Origin: Candidatus Beckwithbacteria bacterium
GTDB lineage: Bacteria; Patescibacteriota; Microgenomatia; UBA1400; CG1-02-47-37
Direction: 5' to 3'
DNA: 9,929 nucleotides
NCBI GenBank assembly: GCA_030699295.1
Contig: JAUYJQ010000035.1
Location: 1-9,929, forward strand
The position numbers and the translations under genes are program-made. Shown one piece after another: positions 7,549 through 9,929 of this stretch. How positions within the stretch are numbered: the first letter of the stretch is position 1; each line of letters opens with the position of its first letter. The notes beneath the pieces were generated by a model. It was not told where the DNA came from, made no database searches, and was given only the letters and a program-made list of their open reading frames with translations.

Positions 7549-9115
7549 AAATCCCCGCCATAGCTAAGCCTAAAAATGACCAATAGGCATAAGCCACTTT
7601 TGAGGCCTCAAAGACGTCAATATACAAAGCGTTGACTAAAAGACCAAAGGTAACCGCTAAAGCGGCGGCAAAGAGGGCATAATCAAAGGGGTCCCGGCTG
7701 GCTAAATAAGCCTGCCACAATTTTTGCCCGGCCACCAAGAAAATCGCCAGGAAAGAAGCAAAACCTAAGATCCCGGTTTCACCTAACAGCCGCAAATAAT
7801 CATTATCGGTCGATTCGGCGATGGTAAACTCCCAAACGTGTTCTTTAACCAAAGTCGAGTAGCCGGTACCTAAAAAGGGATTGGTTTGCAGGGCCTTGAT
7901 GGCATTAGGCCAAAGCGTGTCCAAGCGGATGCCGACTGATAAACCATACTTTAAAGCATTGGCCGAATAGCTGACATTGAGAGTTTCCCCGGATGTGGTC
8001 GCCAAGTAGGCCCGCAATTGGTCATAAGTGTTGTCATAAACATCGGCTGGTTTAGCTCCCGGCTCCGCGGACGCGGGGGTCCTAGTCCCCCGACTAGACG
8101 ACGGGGGGACGTCAGTTTGAGTAGCCACTAACTGCAGCTGCTGTTCGGGAGTCAAATCCATGGCTAAAGGCAAGCCGTCTTTGGGCGGGTTGGTAAACGG
8201 CTTCATCACCAGGTCTTTAACGCCCTGGAGTTTAAAAATATGGCCGAAGCGTTCGGACAGGTCGCCAAAAGACATCATGACTACGGTACTAATCAGAATC
8301 ACCGCTAGCCCGCGCGGCCAGACCCAAAGTTTAGGTTTCTTTTTAAGTAAAAGCACCATTGCCGCGGAAATTCCGGCCATGTAGGCAATCCAGGAAATCC
8401 GCGATGCCGACAGAATTAACAGCCAATACTCAGCCCCAGCTAAAGCTAAGGCAGCCAAGCGCCACCAGCGCGACGGGTGCAGCAGCCCCATAACGATCAA
8501 GGGAATTATGGTAATCATCACCCAAGCCGCCAAATCAAAGTGGCCGCCAAAAGTCGATAACACCCGGGCGTGTTCGGTCAAATACAAAGCTATGCCTTTG
8601 GCAAACTCGCGGTTCATGGTTGAATAAGCCGGCCAGTAAAGATATTTTTGGCCGAAGCCGTAAAGCGCCACCCCGACAACCGCTGCCCCTAATAGCAATA
8701 AAAACAGCTTGATTTGGCGTTTATTTTTGACGGCAAAAAAGAAGATAAAAAACAGGGAAAAATACTCGACCCGGCGCAGGAAGTGCAGGTACAATTTGGC
8801 AATCTGGATCCATTCCGGATAAACGGTTTTGGTAATAAAGATCGCTGATAGGGTCGATAAAAAGCCGATGACCAAATAAATCAGCATTGGTTTTAAAAGC
8901 GGCGCCCGCTTAATCTTGATTTTTTTGAGCAGTACCTGGGTCCAAAAAACCAGATTGATTATTAAAAGCAGAATATCTTCCAGGCGGACCCGAACGTTGT
9001 AACCGGGTAAGACGTCAAACAGGGGCCACTTTGGGTAAAGGGGTAAAAACACCAGCAAAAAAGCTGCTGTAAAAGTCAACCAATGCTGATTAAGCCAATG
9101 ACTTAGCTTCGTCAT
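7535..9115 (-). CDS. O-antigen ligase / polymerase family membrane protein (Wzy_C-like)
   Basis: This is a 526-residue polytopic membrane protein with roughly ten or more hydrophobic segments. A large hydrophilic loop runs from about residue 283 to 436, before the last membrane helices. Family landmarks are SASRISWIAYMAG (236-248), NPFLGTGYSTL (412-422) and DNDYLRLLGETGILGF (437-452). These correspond to the Wzy_C pattern shared by O-antigen polymerases (Wzy), ligases (WaaL) and related glycosyl-polymer transferases. Such enzymes act outside the cytoplasmic membrane on polyprenyl-diphosphate-linked glycans; polymerase versus ligase cannot be decided here. The ATG at 9113-9115 overlaps the upstream stop by 26 bp, with only weak Shine-Dalgarno resemblance in front of it. 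Residues 335-353 are encoded by a GC-rich palindromic segment unlike the rest of the gene. The next gene overlaps the end by 14 bp. Confidence 0.88.
   Translation of the reverse strand: MTKLSHWLNQHWLTFTAAFLLVFLPLYPKWPLFDVLPGYNVRVRLEDILLLIINLVFWTQVLLKKIKIKRAPLLKPMLIYLVIGFLSTLSAIFITKTVYPEWIQIAKLYLHFLRRVEYFSLFFIFFFAVKNKRQIKLFLLLLGAAVVGVALYGFGQKYLYWPAYSTMNREFAKGIALYLTEHARVLSTFGGHFDLAAWVMITIIPLIVMGLLHPSRWWRLAALALAGAEYWLLILSASRISWIAYMAGISAAMVLLLKKKPKLWVWPRGLAVILISTVVMMSFGDLSERFGHIFKLQGVKDLVMKPFTNPPKDGLPLAMDLTPEQQLQLVATQTDVPPSSSRGTRTPASAEPGAKPADVYDNTYDQLRAYLATTSGETLNVSYSANALKYGLSVGIRLDTLWPNAIKALQTNPFLGTGYSTLVKEHVWEFTIAESTDNDYLRLLGETGILGFASFLAIFLVAGQKLWQAYLASRDPFDYALFAAALAVTFGLLVNALYIDVFEASKVAYAYWSFLGLAMAGIYAKK
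8057..8113. repeat. GC-rich palindromic element inserted in frame in the Wzy/WaaL-like gene
   Basis: This segment is about 57 bp and roughly 75% G+C, within a gene nearer 50%. It holds overlapping inverted repeats. CTAGTC (8082-8087) pairs with GACTAG (8092-8097). GTCCCCC (8085-8091) pairs with GGGGGAC (8104-8110). CGGGGG (8074-8079) pairs with CCCCCG (8087-8092). It encodes Asp-Val-Pro-Pro then a Ser/Arg/Thr/Pro/Ala-rich run, residues 335-353, without breaking the frame. The site lies in the long extracytoplasmic loop, where an insertion would be tolerated. Only one copy is present in the window, so its repeat nature is inferred from its structure and composition. The boundaries are approximate and I see no clear target duplication. 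Confidence 0.5.
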
Positions 9116-9929
9116 ATATCTTATTTCTTAAAATTATAACCCGAAGCAGCGCTCCCAGCTTGAGCAAAAATTTTAAGGCCCGCTGCTGCCAACCTGAAAA
9201 GTGTTTTTGGTAAATATATTTTAAGCCCCGGTATTCACCTAAGATCGCCTGGCGGCTTGAACCCGAGGCTTGGCCCAAATGGGTCAAGCGCGGTCCGGCA
9301 AAATAGTCCGGCCGAAAACCCAATTTTTTAGCCCGTAAACAAAACTCGACGTCTTCACCGTACATAAAAATATGGTTATCGAAACCCTTAAGCCTTTGAT
9401 AAACATCCCGGCGGATCAGCAAGGCCGTGCCCGCCAGCCAGCCCGGATGCTGATCTTTTTTAAAATAACTTCTGCGGTTGACGTGATAAGCGGGAAAAAA
9501 GGCACTAATAATGGGTAAGTCGTCGATAAATAGCATCCAAGCGGCCAAGCGCCACAGGTCCGGCAGATAGCCGCCCTGGGGCTGGATCGAGCCATTCTGA
9601 TTTAACAACCGACACGAGGCAATAACAGAATCATTAGCCAGCGCCGCATCATAAAGTTTTTGAATCGTGTCGGCTTTAACTAATGTATCGGAGTTTAACA
9701 GCCAGATATATTTACCCCGGCTTCTTTTAAAACCGAAGTTGTTGCCCCCGGCAAAACCCAAATTTCTGCCCGCGGCATAAACTTTAACCCAGGGAAACTT
9801 GTGTTTAAGAGACTCGACCGAGCCGTCGCCTGAACCGTTATCTACCAAAATCACTTCTTTAGTTAATTTGTCACTGGACTTTTTAAGGCTGTTTAAACAA
9901 TCGGCCGTTACCGACTTAGTTTTATAGTT
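9090..9929 (-). CDS. GT2 family glycosyltransferase, 5' end cut by the window edge
   Basis: This is a GT-A fold inverting glycosyltransferase, likely adding one sugar from a nucleotide-sugar donor to a lipid-linked glycan at the cytoplasmic membrane face. The reading frame stays open to the window edge and 279 residues are visible. They open with NYKTK, which matches residues 9-13 of the complete GT2 protein at 4119-4994, so only about eight codons are missing. Visible motifs are VILVDNGSGDG (nucleotide binding), RNLGFAGGNN, the metal-binding NSDT, a GTALLIRR acceptor region and MYGEDVEF with the probable catalytic acidic pair. These resemble the WbbL/rhamnosyltransferase-like branch, but the transferred sugar cannot be read from sequence. 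The C-terminus is basic and hydrophobic, suggesting membrane association. A GTG at 9854 is internal and should not be taken as the start, because it would cut off part of the first beta strand. The TAA stop lies 26 bp inside the next gene. Confidence 0.9.
   Translation of the reverse strand, partial: NYKTKSVTADCLNSLKKSSDKLTKEVILVDNGSGDGSVESLKHKFPWVKVYAAGRNLGFAGGNNFGFKRSRGKYIWLLNSDTLVKADTIQKLYDAALANDSVIASCRLLNQNGSIQPQGGYLPDLWRLAAWMLFIDDLPIISAFFPAYHVNRRSYFKKDQHPGWLAGTALLIRRDVYQRLKGFDNHIFMYGEDVEFCLRAKKLGFRPDYFAGPRLTHLGQASGSSRQAILGEYRGLKYIYQKHFSGWQQRALKFLLKLGALLRVIILRNKIYDEAKSLA

Noticed and set aside
9133..9138. TATAAT on the minus strand 17 bases before the ATG at 9115, a possible internal promoter
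   Set aside because: It is within the codons of the upstream GT2 tail (Val-Ile-Ile-Leu), and no acceptable -35 hexamer lies at 16-18 bases spacing.
9852..9854. GTG at 9854 as start of the right-edge GT2
   Set aside because: The frame continues upstream to the edge with clear GT2 residues (NYKTK and onward), so this GTG is an internal Val.

Overview
The window is one uninterrupted stretch of a bacterial cell-surface polysaccharide or glycoconjugate gene cluster. All ten genes lie on the minus strand, so the cluster reads from high to low coordinates. Both end genes are cut by the window edges. Every one of the nine gene junctions overlaps, by 1 to 26 bp, so there is no intergenic base anywhere. 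I see no tRNA, rRNA, CRISPR array, insertion sequence, terminator or convincing promoter. Any promoter must lie beyond the right edge and any terminator beyond the left edge.

In transcription order the genes are: a GT2 glycosyltransferase (edge-9090, 5' end missing); a Wzy/WaaL-type O-antigen polymerase or ligase (9115-7535); a GT-C fold, PMT/ArnT-like membrane glycosyltransferase (7548-6163); a GT4 transferase (6166-4994); a second GT2 transferase (4994-4119); an MtfB-like GT4 transferase (4122-3022); a WbaZ-like GT4 transferase (3044-1977); a ManC-type mannose-1-phosphate guanylyltransferase (1995-910); a small monotopic polyprenyl-phosphate sugar phosphotransferase (910-293); and the N-terminus of a membrane-anchored protein that looks like the DUF4012 family (299-edge).

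Read as a pathway, the ManC-like enzyme would supply GDP-mannose. The phosphotransferase would load the first sugar-phosphate onto undecaprenyl phosphate. The five cytoplasmic GT2/GT4 enzymes would extend the chain. After export, the GT-C enzyme and the Wzy/WaaL-like protein would decorate, polymerise or transfer it outside the membrane. No Wzx flippase or ABC exporter is in view. The sugar identities are inference.

The organism is a bacterium using the standard code: five genes stop at TGA, inside start/stop overlaps. The extreme compaction, short Lys-rich proteins, variable ribosome-binding sites, crowded glycosyltransferases and a DUF4012-like gene suggest the Patescibacteria/CPR, perhaps Microgenomates. 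That is a moderate-confidence impression, because no marker gene is present.

The most unusual item is a GC-rich palindromic segment of about 57 bp (8057-8113) lying in frame inside the large extracytoplasmic loop of the Wzy/WaaL-like gene. It looks like a small mobile palindromic element that has become protein sequence.
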